From assembly GCA_963741845.1 (NCBI GenBank), contig CAVUJV010000006.1, positions 1 through 64,000 on the forward strand: a stretch of 64,000 bases of DNA. The letters run 5' to 3'. Origin of the DNA: Roseiarcus sp963741845. GTDB lineage: Bacteria; Pseudomonadota; Alphaproteobacteria; Rhizobiales; Beijerinckiaceae. The notes under the pieces were generated by a model, which was given only the letters and a program-made list of their open reading frames with translations, had not been told where the DNA came from and made no database searches. The position numbers were made by a program, and so were the translations under genes. Of the stretch, positions 27,364 through 38,168 are shown one piece after another. Each line of letters begins with the position of its first letter. The stretch's first letter is position 1.

Positions 27364-27413
27364 ATCGCATAAAATTCTTGACGCCGGCTATTATATGCGT
27401 AACAGTACAAAAA
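27352..27413. promoter_or_regulatory. Long symmetric dyad in the TetR/GST divergent promoter
   Basis: Outer arms TTTTTGTAC (27352-27360) and GTACAAAAA (27405-27413), inner arms CGCATA (27366-27371) and TATGCG (27394-27399), all centred on the same point (27382.5). TTGACG at 27378-27383 could be a -35 element toward the GST gene. The left arm overlaps the regulator's own start codon, fitting autorepression. Confidence 0.7.
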
Positions 27414-27430
27414 TCGACAAGGAGGAAATC

Positions 27431-28078
27431 ATGGATTTTTTCTTCTCTCCGCTCGCCTGTTCGATGTCGGGCCGCATTGCCCTCGCCGAGGCCGGCGCCG
27501 CAGTCAATCTCTTCGAGGTCGATCCGGCGACCAAGCGCGTGCTCGCGACGGGCGAGGACTATCGCGCCGTCAACCCGCTCGGCTACGTGCCGGCGCTGCG
27601 GCTCGACGATGGAACCGTGCTCACCGAGAACGCCGCCATCCTGCAATATGTCGCCGACACTTTTCCCGAAGCCGGGCTCGCGCCGCCGGAGTCGGATCGG
27701 CTGGGCCGCGCGCGGCTGCGCCAGTGGCTGAGCTTCATCGGGACCGAACTGCACAAGGCGCTGCTCGCGCCGCTCGTCAGCCAGAAAACGCCGCCCGAGG
27801 TCAGGGCCTGGACGGCGGGCAAATATTCCTCGCGTCTCGCCCATCTCGACGAGGCGCTCGCGGGGCGCGCGTTCCTGCTCGAAGGCTTCAGCGTCGCCGA
27901 CGCCTATCTCGCGACGGTCCTCAACTGGACGCAGGCCATTCCCGAGATCGACCTGGCGACCTACCCGAACGCCCAAGCCTATCTCGAACGGATGCGTCAG
28001 CGGCCGAGCGTCGCCGAGGCGCTCGCGACCGAGGTCCCGCTCTACCGCGCGGAGGCGGCGCGGCGAAAGGCGGCGTGA
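27431..28078 (+). CDS. Glutathione S-transferase
   Basis: A 215-residue GST. The N-terminal thioredoxin-fold domain begins MDFFFSPLACSMSGRIALAE, with the glutathione-contact region VNPLGYVPALRLDDGTVLTE and NAAILQYVADTFPEAGLAPP (Pro after the VP motif as in the family). The helical C-terminal domain has ALAGRAFLLEGFSVADAYLA. Its ATG has a strong ribosome site (aaggaggaa) 8 bases upstream. It is controlled with the divergent TetR gene. It conjugates glutathione to electrophiles in the cytoplasm; substrate not known. Confidence 0.9.
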   Translation: MDFFFSPLACSMSGRIALAEAGAAVNLFEVDPATKRVLATGEDYRAVNPLGYVPALRLDDGTVLTENAAILQYVADTFPEAGLAPPESDRLGRARLRQWLSFIGTELHKALLAPLVSQKTPPEVRAWTAGKYSSRLAHLDEALAGRAFLLEGFSVADAYLATVLNWTQAIPEIDLATYPNAQAYLERMRQRPSVAEALATEVPLYRAEAARRKAA

Positions 28079-28245
28079 GGGTTTTCCTGCGACCCCGGCC
28101 GCTCCCGCGTGGAGCGGCCCGGGGCCGTGGGCCTCCGATCATCCCATAACAGCCAGCGCGGCCCGGTGCGACAATTCGGTTGACCGTGCGAATGGGCATA
28201 TGCGCTATCTTTTTCTCTGGCGGGGCGCGAACCGGGTGAAGGCTC

Positions 28246-28458
28246 TTGGCGCGGGAGATGACGGGCTCGGCCGAATTCACGACCTGGGTGGCCCTGGCTT
28301 TCGCCGCCGCCTTCGCGGGCGTCTGCGCGATTTTTTCAACGTCCCTCTATGCCCTGATCCCCGCGGCGCTCGTCGGCGCGTGGCTCGGCTATCTCGCCGA
28401 GCGGCGGGGCCGGAGCTGGCTCAGCCGGTATGTCGAGCGGAGGAATTCGCGCCGATAG
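28246..28458 (+). CDS. Small two-helix membrane protein
   Basis: A 70-residue protein. Two adjacent membrane helices (FTTWVALAFAAAFAGVCAIF and YALIPAALVGAWLGYLAERR) are followed by a basic tail. There is no recognised family. It lies alone between the GST and the convergent AlkB-type gene, whose stop is 8 bases away. Confidence 0.5.
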   Translation: MAREMTGSAEFTTWVALAFAAAFAGVCAIFSTSLYALIPAALVGAWLGYLAERRGRSWLSRYVERRNSRR

Positions 28459-28466
28459 CAACGCGC

Positions 28467-29618
28467 TCAGGCTGCGGCGCGCAGCCGCGGATCGAGGTTG
28501 ATCTTCGAAAAGTCGCCGCCCGCCCAGGCCCGCACTTTCGGGTCCATCACCCGGAACCACAGCGGCGGAATCGCCGCGAGCCCGAACATGCCCGGATAGC
28601 CGCTCGGCAGACGCGGGAGGTCCCTGAAGTCGCGCAGCGACTGATAGGGCCGCATCGGATTGGCGTGATGGTCCGAGTGGCGCTGCAGATGGAACGTCAG
28701 CAGGTTCGAGAAAATGTGGTTCGTGTTCCACGAATGGCGCGGCTCGACCGGCTCGTAGCGCCCGTTCGCCCGCTTCTGCCGCAGGAGCCCGTAATGCTCG
28801 ATGTAATTCGTCTGCGTCAGCGCGTACCAGCCGAAGACATGGTGGGCGACGATGAAGGGCGCGACCTTCCAGCCGAAGAGGAAGACGAGGACCGCCGCGA
28901 CCGCGAAGGTGAGCGCGTAGCCCTGCAGAATCTCGTTCCCGAACGACCAGGCGCTCTTGCCTCGCCTTTCGAGCCGCCGCGCCTCGTTGCGCCAGCCGCG
29001 CAGCAGCGCCCCCGGCAGTTCGCGCCGCGCGAAGCGATAGACCGACTCGCCGTAGCGCGCGCTCGCCGGGTCCTCGGGCGTCGCGACCCACGTGTGGTGG
29101 CCGCGATTGTGCTCGACCCGGAAATGCCCGTAACCGACCACCGCGTTCGACAAGAGGGCGAGGATTTCGCTGGCGCGGTCCGCCTTGTGGCCGAGTTCAT
29201 GGCCGAGCGCGAGACAGCCGCCGCTCCCGGTGCCGACGCCGATCGCGAGCGCCATCCATGACCACCAGGGCAGGGGCTGCGTGCCGACGAAAGCGACGGT
29301 CGCGACGAAGCCCGCCCAGTAGAGCGGCACGGCCGCGAAGGCGATGCGGCGATAATAGGGGTCGGCGTCCATCGCCGCGACGACCTCGGGCGGCGGATTG
29401 TTGAAGTCCTCGCCGAGCCAGGCGTCGACGAGCGGAATGACGCCGAAGACGAAAAGGAACGGGACCAGCGTCGTCCAGAGCGCGCCGCCGGTCGCGAAAT
29501 AGAGCGCCACCGCGACGAGCGGAACCGCCGTCACCAGCACCGAGCCGAGATAGAGATAACGCTTTCCGTCGCGATAGGCGATTTTGTCGCCGCCTGCCGT
29601 CACGCCTACGAACGTCAA
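28467..29618 (-). CDS. alkB-like: AlkB-type membrane fatty-acid/alkane hydroxylase
   Basis: A 383-residue integral-membrane diiron monooxygenase. The full set of histidine boxes is present: HELGHK (140-145), HNRGHHT (170-176) with the alkane-hydroxylase sequence WVATPEDPASAR, NYIEHYGLLR (271-280, the AlkB signature), and LQRHSDHHANP (311-321). Six membrane helices are predicted (for example LVTAVPLVAVALYFATGGAL). It inserts oxygen from O2 into terminal C-H bonds, needing rubredoxin and rubredoxin reductase, neither of which is adjacent. Relatives include XylM-type enzymes, so the substrate (alkane, fatty acid or aromatic methyl) is open. Confidence 0.88.
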   Translation of the reverse strand: MTFVGVTAGGDKIAYRDGKRYLYLGSVLVTAVPLVAVALYFATGGALWTTLVPFLFVFGVIPLVDAWLGEDFNNPPPEVVAAMDADPYYRRIAFAAVPLYWAGFVATVAFVGTQPLPWWSWMALAIGVGTGSGGCLALGHELGHKADRASEILALLSNAVVGYGHFRVEHNRGHHTWVATPEDPASARYGESVYRFARRELPGALLRGWRNEARRLERRGKSAWSFGNEILQGYALTFAVAAVLVFLFGWKVAPFIVAHHVFGWYALTQTNYIEHYGLLRQKRANGRYEPVEPRHSWNTNHIFSNLLTFHLQRHSDHHANPMRPYQSLRDFRDLPRLPSGYPGMFGLAAIPPLWFRVMDPKVRAWAGGDFSKINLDPRLRAAA

Positions 29619-29767
29619 GGGCCGTTCCTCCCGATCGGCTTTCGCCGAGCATGCGCCGCCCGTCCGCGAAATGCCAGTCCCTCCTCGCCATGGCGATCCC
29701 AGGAATGCGCCTTGCCGCGAGGGGGCGCGTCCCTATATGACTACACTGGTCAGATTACAGGTGTTCC

Positions 29768-30010
29768 ATGCGCGAAATCCAGTTGAAAGACGCCAAGGCG
29801 CAGCTGTCCGCGGTGGTCGACGACGCCTTGCGCGGCGAGGAATTCGTCATCACCCGTCACGGCCACAAGGAAGCGGTCGTCGTGTCGTGGGAGACGTGGC
29901 GGCGGCTGTCCAGCGTTCCGAGCTTCGGTCGCCTGCTGGCGGCGGCGCCGCTCGATGACGCGGACCTTGCGGAGCGTGACGCGACGCCGCCGCGCGACGC
30001 GGGCCTTTGA
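29768..30010 (+). CDS. Phd/YefM-type antitoxin
   Basis: An 80-residue protein starting MREIQLKDAKAQLSAVVDDA, then LRGEEFVITRHGHKEAVVVS. This is the Phd/YefM DNA-binding fold that also neutralises a toxin. The C-terminal part (GRLLAAAPLDDADLAERDAT) is the expected toxin-wrapping tail. Its stop overlaps the TTG start of the toxin by four bases. It probably represses its own promoter with the toxin. Confidence 0.88.
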   Translation: MREIQLKDAKAQLSAVVDDALRGEEFVITRHGHKEAVVVSWETWRRLSSVPSFGRLLAAAPLDDADLAERDATPPRDAGL

Positions 30011-30447
30011 AGTACCTGATCGACACCAACGTCATTTCGGCACTGGCGCCGGCCAGGCCGGAGCGGCCGTCGGCGCTGATCGACTGGCTCGACCGCCGGT
30101 CGGACGATCTTTTCGTGTCCGTCGTCACCGCCGCGGAAATCCGCGCGGGAATCGCCAAGGCGGCGCGGCAGGGAGCGACCCGCAAGGCGGAGGCGCTCGC
30201 GTCCTGGTGGGAGGCGGTCGAGCACCTTTACGGCGACCGGATTTTGCCTTTCGATCTCAAGGCCGCGATCATCGCCGGCAGGCTCTCGGACCGGGCGGCG
30301 GCGCAAGGCCGCGCCCCCGGCTTCGCCGATGTCGCGATCGCGGCGATCGCGGAAGCGAACGCGCTCGCGCTGCTGACGCGGAACGTGCGCGACTTCGCAA
30401 TGATCTGCGATCGGGTGGTCGATCCGTTCGAGAGGCTGCCGGAGTGA
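30007..30447 (+). CDS. vapC: VapC/FitB-type PIN-domain toxin
   Basis: A 146-residue PIN ribonuclease. Starts at TTG 30007 (KYLIDTNVISALAPARPERP), which holds the first catalytic aspartate. Others are in TAAEIRAGIAKAARQGATRK (Glu), in ADVAIAAIAEANALALLTRN (Asp), and in VRDFAMICDRVVDPF. VapC toxins cleave specific RNAs, often tRNAs. Overlap with the antitoxin stop points to coupled translation. Confidence 0.88.
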   Translation: MKYLIDTNVISALAPARPERPSALIDWLDRRSDDLFVSVVTAAEIRAGIAKAARQGATRKAEALASWWEAVEHLYGDRILPFDLKAAIIAGRLSDRAAAQGRAPGFADVAIAAIAEANALALLTRNVRDFAMICDRVVDPFERLPE

Positions 30448-30480
30448 GCATTTTCGCTGTCGCGCTCGCCTCGCCATCCG

Positions 30481-33444
<2,964 letters not shown>

Positions 33445-33501
33445 GACGATCCTTAAGGCGGCCTCGCGAATCGCGCTTGCGCGCGGAGCGGACCGATGCT
33501 A

Positions 33502-33516
33502 GAACAAACAAAGAAC
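33502..33516. promoter_or_regulatory. SOS (LexA) box of alphaproteobacterial type
   Basis: GAACAAACAAAGAAC fits the alphaproteobacterial LexA site GAAC-N7-GAAC exactly. It is 58 bases upstream of uvrA and about 190 upstream of ssb, in their shared divergent promoter. Confidence 0.82.
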
Positions 33517-33703
33517 ACAGGGAAGACGGCCGCAAGCCGCCCTTGGCGGCGAATGTAGGGCGTGAGCCCGCTCTTCCCAAGCGGGCGCCTGCCGGTTTTG
33601 TGGACAAAGCCGGTTTGGCGGCGATTTGGGCGCCTCGGGCGTCCGCTTTGCGTTATGGAAGATGGGATGAGCCCATGGATGGGCGCGCGTTAGGAGCAGG
33701 GCC

Positions 33704-34189
33704 ATGGCCGGCAGCGTCAACAAGGTGATCCTCATCGGCAATCTCGGCGCCGATCCCGAGGTGCGGCGGCTCAATTCCGGCGACCAGGTGGTGAACTTCC
33801 GGGTCGCCACGTCGGAGACCTGGCGCGACAAGACCTCGGGCGAGCGCAAAGAGAAGACCGAGTGGCACAATGTCGTGATCTTCAACGAGAATCTCGGCAA
33901 GGTCGCGGAGCAGTACTGCAAGAAGGGCACGAAGGTTTATGTCGAGGGCCAGTTGCAGACCCGCAAATGGCAGGACAAGGACGGGCAGGACCGTTACACG
34001 ACGGAGATCGTGCTCCAGCGCTTCCGTGGCGAACTGCAGCTTCTCGACTCGCGCGGCGGCGGGGCCGACCGCGAGAGCTTCCCCGACGAGGGCGCGCCGC
34101 GCGGCGCGAGCTTCGGCCGCTCGGAGCGCCGCCCGGCCATGTCCGGCGGCGGAAGCGCCCCGCCGATCGACGACGACATCCCGTTCTGA
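33704..34189 (+). CDS. ssb: Single-stranded DNA-binding protein
   Basis: A 161-residue SSB. The OB fold is complete (SVNKVILIGNLGADPEVRRL, VVNFRVATSETWRDKTSGER, EWHNVVIFNENLGKVAEQYC, KVYVEGQLQTRKWQDKDGQD, YTTEIVLQRFRGELQLLDS). A glycine- and proline-rich linker leads to the acidic tip IDDDIPF that recruits repair and replication partners. It coats single-stranded DNA in replication and repair. It is divergent from uvrA as in many alphaproteobacteria. Confidence 0.97.
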   Translation: MAGSVNKVILIGNLGADPEVRRLNSGDQVVNFRVATSETWRDKTSGERKEKTEWHNVVIFNENLGKVAEQYCKKGTKVYVEGQLQTRKWQDKDGQDRYTTEIVLQRFRGELQLLDSRGGGADRESFPDEGAPRGASFGRSERRPAMSGGGSAPPIDDDIPF

Positions 34190-34453
34190 GGGCGCCGAAA
34201 AATATCTCTTGTCGCATGGGCCGCGTAACCCATTGAAAAGACACGGATTCGGACGAGAGAATCCAAGAAAATCCAAGCTTTTCCAACCCCGTTTGAGGGC
34301 TTGAGCGCCTCTGGATTCGGCTCGGACAAGCCCTTCCGGTCGAATGCAAACATCCGCCCGGCCTGAGGAGCGCGCCGAAATGCCGGCCGCCTGCGCTGCT
34401 TTCGCGCCGTTGCGCTTGACGCGGCGAGGGCGGCGGTGTCTTGCTGCGCTCCG
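34190..34453. other. ssb-pgsA intergenic region
   Basis: About 260 bases with no gene. It contains the AT-richer block gagagaatccaagaaaatcc around 34,255-34,275, which may include promoter elements for pgsA. No terminator hairpin of clear strength was seen after ssb. Confidence 0.35.
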
Positions 34454-35047
34454 ATGGCTTCCTCCACCACAGGATCGGTCAGCAGCAGCTGGTCCTTGCC
34501 CAATATTCTCACCTACGCGCGCTGCGTGGCGGTGCCGGTGGTCGCCGGGCTCCTGTTCTGGCCGAACGAGTCCTGGGCGCGCTGGATCGCGCTCGTCATT
34601 TTCATCGCCGCCGCGATCACCGACTTCTTCGACGGCTATCTCGCCCGCGCCTGGTCGCAGCAGTCGTCGCTCGGGCGGATGCTCGACCCCATCGCCGACA
34701 AGCTGATCGTATCGGCGGTCATCCTGATGCTCGCGGCCGATCACACGATCGCCGGGGCGACCCTCTGGGCGGCCATCGTCATCCTCTGCCGCGAGATCCT
34801 CGTCTCGGGCCTGCGCGAATATCTGGCCGAACTCCGGGTGCCCATGCCGGTCACGGCCGTCGCCAAATGGAAGACGACGGTCCAGATGGTTGCGCTCTCC
34901 GTCCTGATCGCGGGACCCGCCGGCGAAAAGGTCCTGCCGGGCGCGACCATGACGGGAACCGTGCTGCTCTGGATCGCCGCGCTCCTTACGCTTTACACCG
35001 GCTGGGACTATCTGAAGGCGGGCTGGGACAACGTCGGGAACGATTGA
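34454..35047 (+). CDS. pgsA: CDP-diacylglycerol-glycerol-3-phosphate 3-phosphatidyltransferase
   Basis: A 197-residue membrane enzyme of the CDP-alcohol phosphatidyltransferase family, which makes phosphatidylglycerophosphate for phosphatidylglycerol and cardiolipin. The signature D-G-x2-A-R-x8-G-x3-D-x3-D is complete as DFFDGYLARAWSQQSSLG followed by RMLDPIADK. Four or more membrane helices are predicted. ATG 34454 (MASSTTGSV) is favoured over 34436 because it lies closer to the conserved LPNILTYARCVAVPVVAG. It is the first gene of pgsA-moaD-moaE, with 4 bases before moaD. Confidence 0.93.
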   Translation: MASSTTGSVSSSWSLPNILTYARCVAVPVVAGLLFWPNESWARWIALVIFIAAAITDFFDGYLARAWSQQSSLGRMLDPIADKLIVSAVILMLAADHTIAGATLWAAIVILCREILVSGLREYLAELRVPMPVTAVAKWKTTVQMVALSVLIAGPAGEKVLPGATMTGTVLLWIAALLTLYTGWDYLKAGWDNVGND

Positions 35048-35051
35048 CCCC

Positions 35052-35303
35052 ATGAAAGCCGTCTATTTCGCCTGGGTGCGCGAGCGCGTCGGGAAGTCCG
35101 AGGAGGAGATCGATCCGCCTGCGACGGTGAAAACCGTGGGCGACCTTGTCGCCTGGCTGTCGGCGCAGGGGGAGGCCTATGCGCACGCCTTCGAGAAGCC
35201 TCTGGCGGTGCGGGCCGCGCTCGATCGCGTCCATGCGAAACCCGATGCGCCGCTCGGCGGCGCGCGCGAGATCGCCTTCTTCCCGCCGATGACGGGCGGC
35301 TGA
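35052..35303 (+). CDS. moaD: Molybdopterin synthase small subunit
   Basis: An 83-residue ubiquitin-like MoaD. It starts MKAVYFAWVRERVGKSEEEI and ends in the required GG (FFPPMTGG), whose C-terminus is adenylated and thiocarboxylated to give sulfur to molybdopterin. It lies four bases after pgsA and directly before moaE. Confidence 0.93.
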   Translation: MKAVYFAWVRERVGKSEEEIDPPATVKTVGDLVAWLSAQGEAYAHAFEKPLAVRAALDRVHAKPDAPLGGAREIAFFPPMTGG

Positions 35304-35765
35304 GTGGCCTCCGTCCGGGTCCAGCGCGAAAGCTTCGACGCGGCCGCCGAAGCGGCCGCGCTCACGGCGGGCCGCGGCGATGTCGGGGCGGTCGTCACGT
35401 TCGTGGGCCTTTGCCGGGACGAGGGCGGGTCGCTCGCCGCGCTCGAACTCGAGCATTACCCCGGCATGGCGGAGGCGGAGATGGCGCGCGTCGTCCGCGA
35501 GGCGGAGGCGCGCTGGCCGCTTCTCGGCGTCACCGTCATTCATCGTTATGGGCGCATCGCGCCGGGCGAGCCGATCGTGCTGGTCGCGGTCGCGGCCGGG
35601 CATCGGGGCGAGGCCTTCGCCGCGGCCGAAATGCTCATGGATTTTCTGAAGACGCGGGCCCCGTTCTGGAAGCGCGTGATCCGTGTCGACGGGGCGGTCG
35701 GAGGATGGGTCGAGGCGAAGGCGGGCGACGAGGATTCGGCGGCGCGGTGGGGCGCCGCCGACTGA
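35304..35765 (+). CDS. moaE: Molybdopterin synthase catalytic subunit
   Basis: A 153-residue MoaE that pairs with MoaD to convert precursor Z to molybdopterin. Starts at GTG 35304, immediately after the moaD stop. Marks: DVGAVVTFVGLCRDEGG, ALELEHYPGMAEAEMARVVR, VTVIHRYGRIAPGEPIVLVA, EAFAAAEMLMDFLKTRAPFW and KRV (the active lysine region). The cofactor would serve MsrP at 45976 and other molybdoenzymes. Confidence 0.93.
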   Translation: MASVRVQRESFDAAAEAAALTAGRGDVGAVVTFVGLCRDEGGSLAALELEHYPGMAEAEMARVVREAEARWPLLGVTVIHRYGRIAPGEPIVLVAVAAGHRGEAFAAAEMLMDFLKTRAPFWKRVIRVDGAVGGWVEAKAGDEDSAARWGAAD

Positions 35766-35774
35766 AGCGTAAAG

Positions 35775-36029
35775 TCAGGTTCTCGCGACGACCGCGTGGT
35801 AGATCCACAGCACCACGATCGCTCCGATCACGGCGACGATGATGCTCCAGATGTTGAGGCCGGTGATCCCTGTCCGTCCCAAGACCGAAGTCATGATGAA
35901 GCCGCCGACGATGGCGCCGACGACCCCCAGCGCGATGTCCATCATCAGGCCCGAGCCGCTTTTGTTGACGATCTTGCTCGCGATGAACCCGGCAATGAGA
36001 CCCAGGATGATCCAGGCGATGATGCCCAT
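35775..36029 (-). CDS. GlsB/YeaQ/YmgE-type small membrane protein
   Basis: An 84-residue protein with three membrane helices and glycine-rich turns: MGIIAWIILGLIAGFIASKI, GLMMDIALGVVGAIVGGFIM and IWSIIVAVIGAIVVLWIYHA. It belongs to the transglycosylase-associated/GlsB stress family, whose function is unclear but whose members are often induced by stress. ATG 36029 has a purine-rich ribosome site (gaaggagcg). Confidence 0.88.
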   Translation of the reverse strand: MGIIAWIILGLIAGFIASKIVNKSGSGLMMDIALGVVGAIVGGFIMTSVLGRTGITGLNIWSIIVAVIGAIVVLWIYHAVVART

Positions 36030-36210
36030 GGCGTCGCTCCTTCGGCGATAGACGTCCCCCCGCGGTCCGGCGGGTCCGCGGGCGAAGTGTTGCGGGATGG
36101 ACGGGGAAAACGCAAGCGGATAGAGTTTGTCGCGTGTTTCCATTCGACAGGCCGCCAGAAGCGCCAGGAAGCGCAGCGCCCGGCCCCGCCGGCCCCCTAA
36201 GGAGGAGTCC

Positions 36211-36678
36211 ATGGCCTCGTTTGACGATGCGATGAAGAATGCGGTTCCCGGCGGCAATCTGGCGACTCCCGATCGCGGTCGCGATCGGCGCGCTCGTGCT
36301 CGGCAAGCTCTTTGGCGGCGGCTCCTCGCCCGCGCCAAGCGCGCCGCCTCGCCCGGCGCCCGCGCCAGCTCAACCCATTCCGACCAATGCGCCTCCCGGC
36401 AGCATTCTGGGCGGACTGACCGACCTCATCGGCAAGCTGACCGCCGGGGCGCCGCTCCGCAGGTCAATTCCTGGATCGGGCCCGGCGAGAACCAGCCGAT
36501 CCAGCCCGGCCAGCTTGGCGGCGCGCTCGGCCAGAATGTGCTCAACGAGCTTTCGGCCCGCACCGGCATGAGCCAGCAGGAGCTTCTGAACCAGCTCGTG
36601 GTGGCCCTGCCGCAGATCATCAACAGCATGACCCCCAAGGGCCGCATGCCGACGCTCGCGGACCTGGACCAGAAGTAG
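36211..36678 (+). CDS. YidB-like DUF937 protein (two frameshifts)
   Basis: ATG 36211 follows AAGGAGGAG, an excellent ribosome site. The protein must be pieced together: MASFDDAMKNAVPGGNLATP, then after an indel near 36,262 LPIAVAIGALVLGKLFGGGS with PAPSAPPRPAPAPAQPI, GSILGGLTDLIGKLTAGA, and after another near 36,460 QVNSWIGPGENQPIQPGQLG, NVLNELSARTGMSQQELLNQ, LVVALPQIINSMTPKGRMPT. This is the YidB-like DUF937 family of unknown role. The QVNSWIGxGxNxPI stretch is its hallmark. Confidence 0.75.
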   Translation: MASFDDAMKNAVPGGNLATPDRGRDRRARARQALWRRLLARAKRAASPGARASSTHSDQCASRQHSGRTDRPHRQADRRGAAPQVNSWIGPGENQPIQPGQLGGALGQNVLNELSARTGMSQQELLNQLVVALPQIINSMTPKGRMPTLADLDQK

Positions 36679-36720
36679 GGTCCGCGCCATCGCCCGCGCC
36701 GAACGGTGCGGGCGGTCGGT

Positions 36721-37954
36721 TTACTCGGCGGCGTGATGGCGGCGGGGGGCGTTCGTCTTGTCGAGCGCCTGCGCCAGATCCTCGATCAGGTCCTCGGCGT
36801 CCTCGAGACCGACGGAGAGCCGAAGCAGGCCGGCCGTGATGCCGAGCGCCTCGCGCTGCTCGGGCTTCAGCCGCTGGTGGGTCGTCGTCGCCGGATGGGT
36901 GATGAGGCTCTTGGCGTCGCCGAGATTGTTGGAGATGCCGACGATCGAGAGCGCGTTCGCCATCTGGAACGCGGCGTCCTTGCCGCCTGCAAGCTCGAAG
37001 GACACGAGCGTGCCCCCGCCTTCCATCTGGCGCCGCGCGAGCGCCGCCTGCGGGTGATCGTCCCGGCCGGGATAGATGACGCGGGCCACTTCCGGGCGGC
37101 TGGCGAGATAATCGGCGATGCGCGCCGCGGAGCGCCCCTGCGCCGTCACCCGCACCGGCAGGGTCTCCAGCGATTTCAGCAGCGTCCAGGCGTTGAAGGG
37201 CGAGAGGCTCGGCCCGGTCTGGCGCAGGAAATTGTGGATGTGGTCGGCGATGAATTGTTCGCTCGCGAGGATCACCCCTCCGAGCACGCGGCCCTGCCCG
37301 TCGATGTGCTTGGTGGCGGAATAGACGACGCAGTCGGCCCCGAGCTTCAGCGGATGCTGGAAGAGGGGCGTCGCGAACACATTGTCGACCACCAGCGTCG
37401 CGCCCGCCTCGTGCACGATCTTCGCGACCGCGGCGATGTCGATGATCTCCATCGTCGGATTGGTCGGCGATTCGAGGAAGGCGGTCTTGGTGTTGGGGCG
37501 GACGGCGGCGCGCCAGGCGTCGAGGTCGGTTCCGTCGACCAGGGTCGAACTCGACGCCGAAGCGGGGCAGCAGCTCTTCGACGATGTAGAGACACGAGCC
37601 GAACAGGGCCCTCGCGGCGACGACGTGATCGCCCGCCTTGAGCTGGCCCATCAGCGCAGCCGTCACCGCCGCCATGCCGCTGGCTGTCGCGCGCGCCGCT
37701 TCCGCGCCTTCCAGAAGCGCCATCCGCTTTTCGAACATCGAAACGGTGGGGTTGGCGAAGCGCGAATAGATGAAGCCCGGGTTCTCGCCCTTGAAGCGGG
37801 CTTCGGCGAGTTCCATCGTGTCGTAAAGGTAGCCCTGCGTCAGAAAGAGCGCCTCCGACGTCTCCTCGAACGAGGAGCGCAGGGAGCCGCCGTGGATGAG
37901 CTGGGTCGCGGGCCGCAGGCTCTTCGGATCGCGGGATTTGCGGGGGCTCGTCAT
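36721..37954 (-). CDS. metZ: O-succinylhomoserine sulfhydrylase (one frameshift)
   Basis: A PLP enzyme of the Cys/Met metabolism family that makes homocysteine from O-succinylhomoserine and sulfide. N-terminal marks: PATQLIHGGSLRSSFEETSE, FIYSRFANPTVSMFEKRMAL, ATASGMAAVTAALMGQLKAG. A one-base excess in the CCC/GGG at 37,542-37,544 shifts the frame after FGVEFD. Then VDGTDLDAW and the C-terminal half follow (DNVFATPLFQHPLKLGADC and SATKHIDGQGRVLGG, where the lysine of SATKH holds PLP). Ends at TAA 36721-36723. A SAM-II riboswitch in the leader puts it under SAM repression. Confidence 0.93.
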
Positions 37955-38021
37955 CGCCTCGACCTTTCCGGCGCAAGCGCCTTGGCGGGCTGGAAGGATG
38001 GGCCAATCTGCAAGCGAGGCC

Positions 38022-38084
38022 CGATCTTTTAGCCCTTTGTTTAACGTGGCGGCAAGCCGACCGGCTCAAATGACCACGAGATGA
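38022..38084 (-). ncRNA. SAM-II riboswitch upstream of metZ
   Basis: On the minus strand the leader reads ctcgtggtcatttgagccgg, tcggcttgccgccacgttaa and acaaagggctaaaa. This follows the SAM-II consensus (CGUGGU-AUUUGAGCC, GGCUUGC-GCCACGUUAAACAA, then GCUAAA). P1 pairs CGTGG with CCACG; the loop and GCTAAA tail form the pseudoknot. SAM binding hides the downstream ribosome site. It lies about 68 bases upstream of the metZ ATG. This class is almost confined to alphaproteobacteria. Confidence 0.92.
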
Positions 38085-38168
38085 AAGGCTGATTAGGGCG
38101 CGGCGGCGGCCGCGTCAACTCGCCCCTTCCGTCGCAAGCCGTCCAATCCCGGCGGAGGCCGAGGCGCT

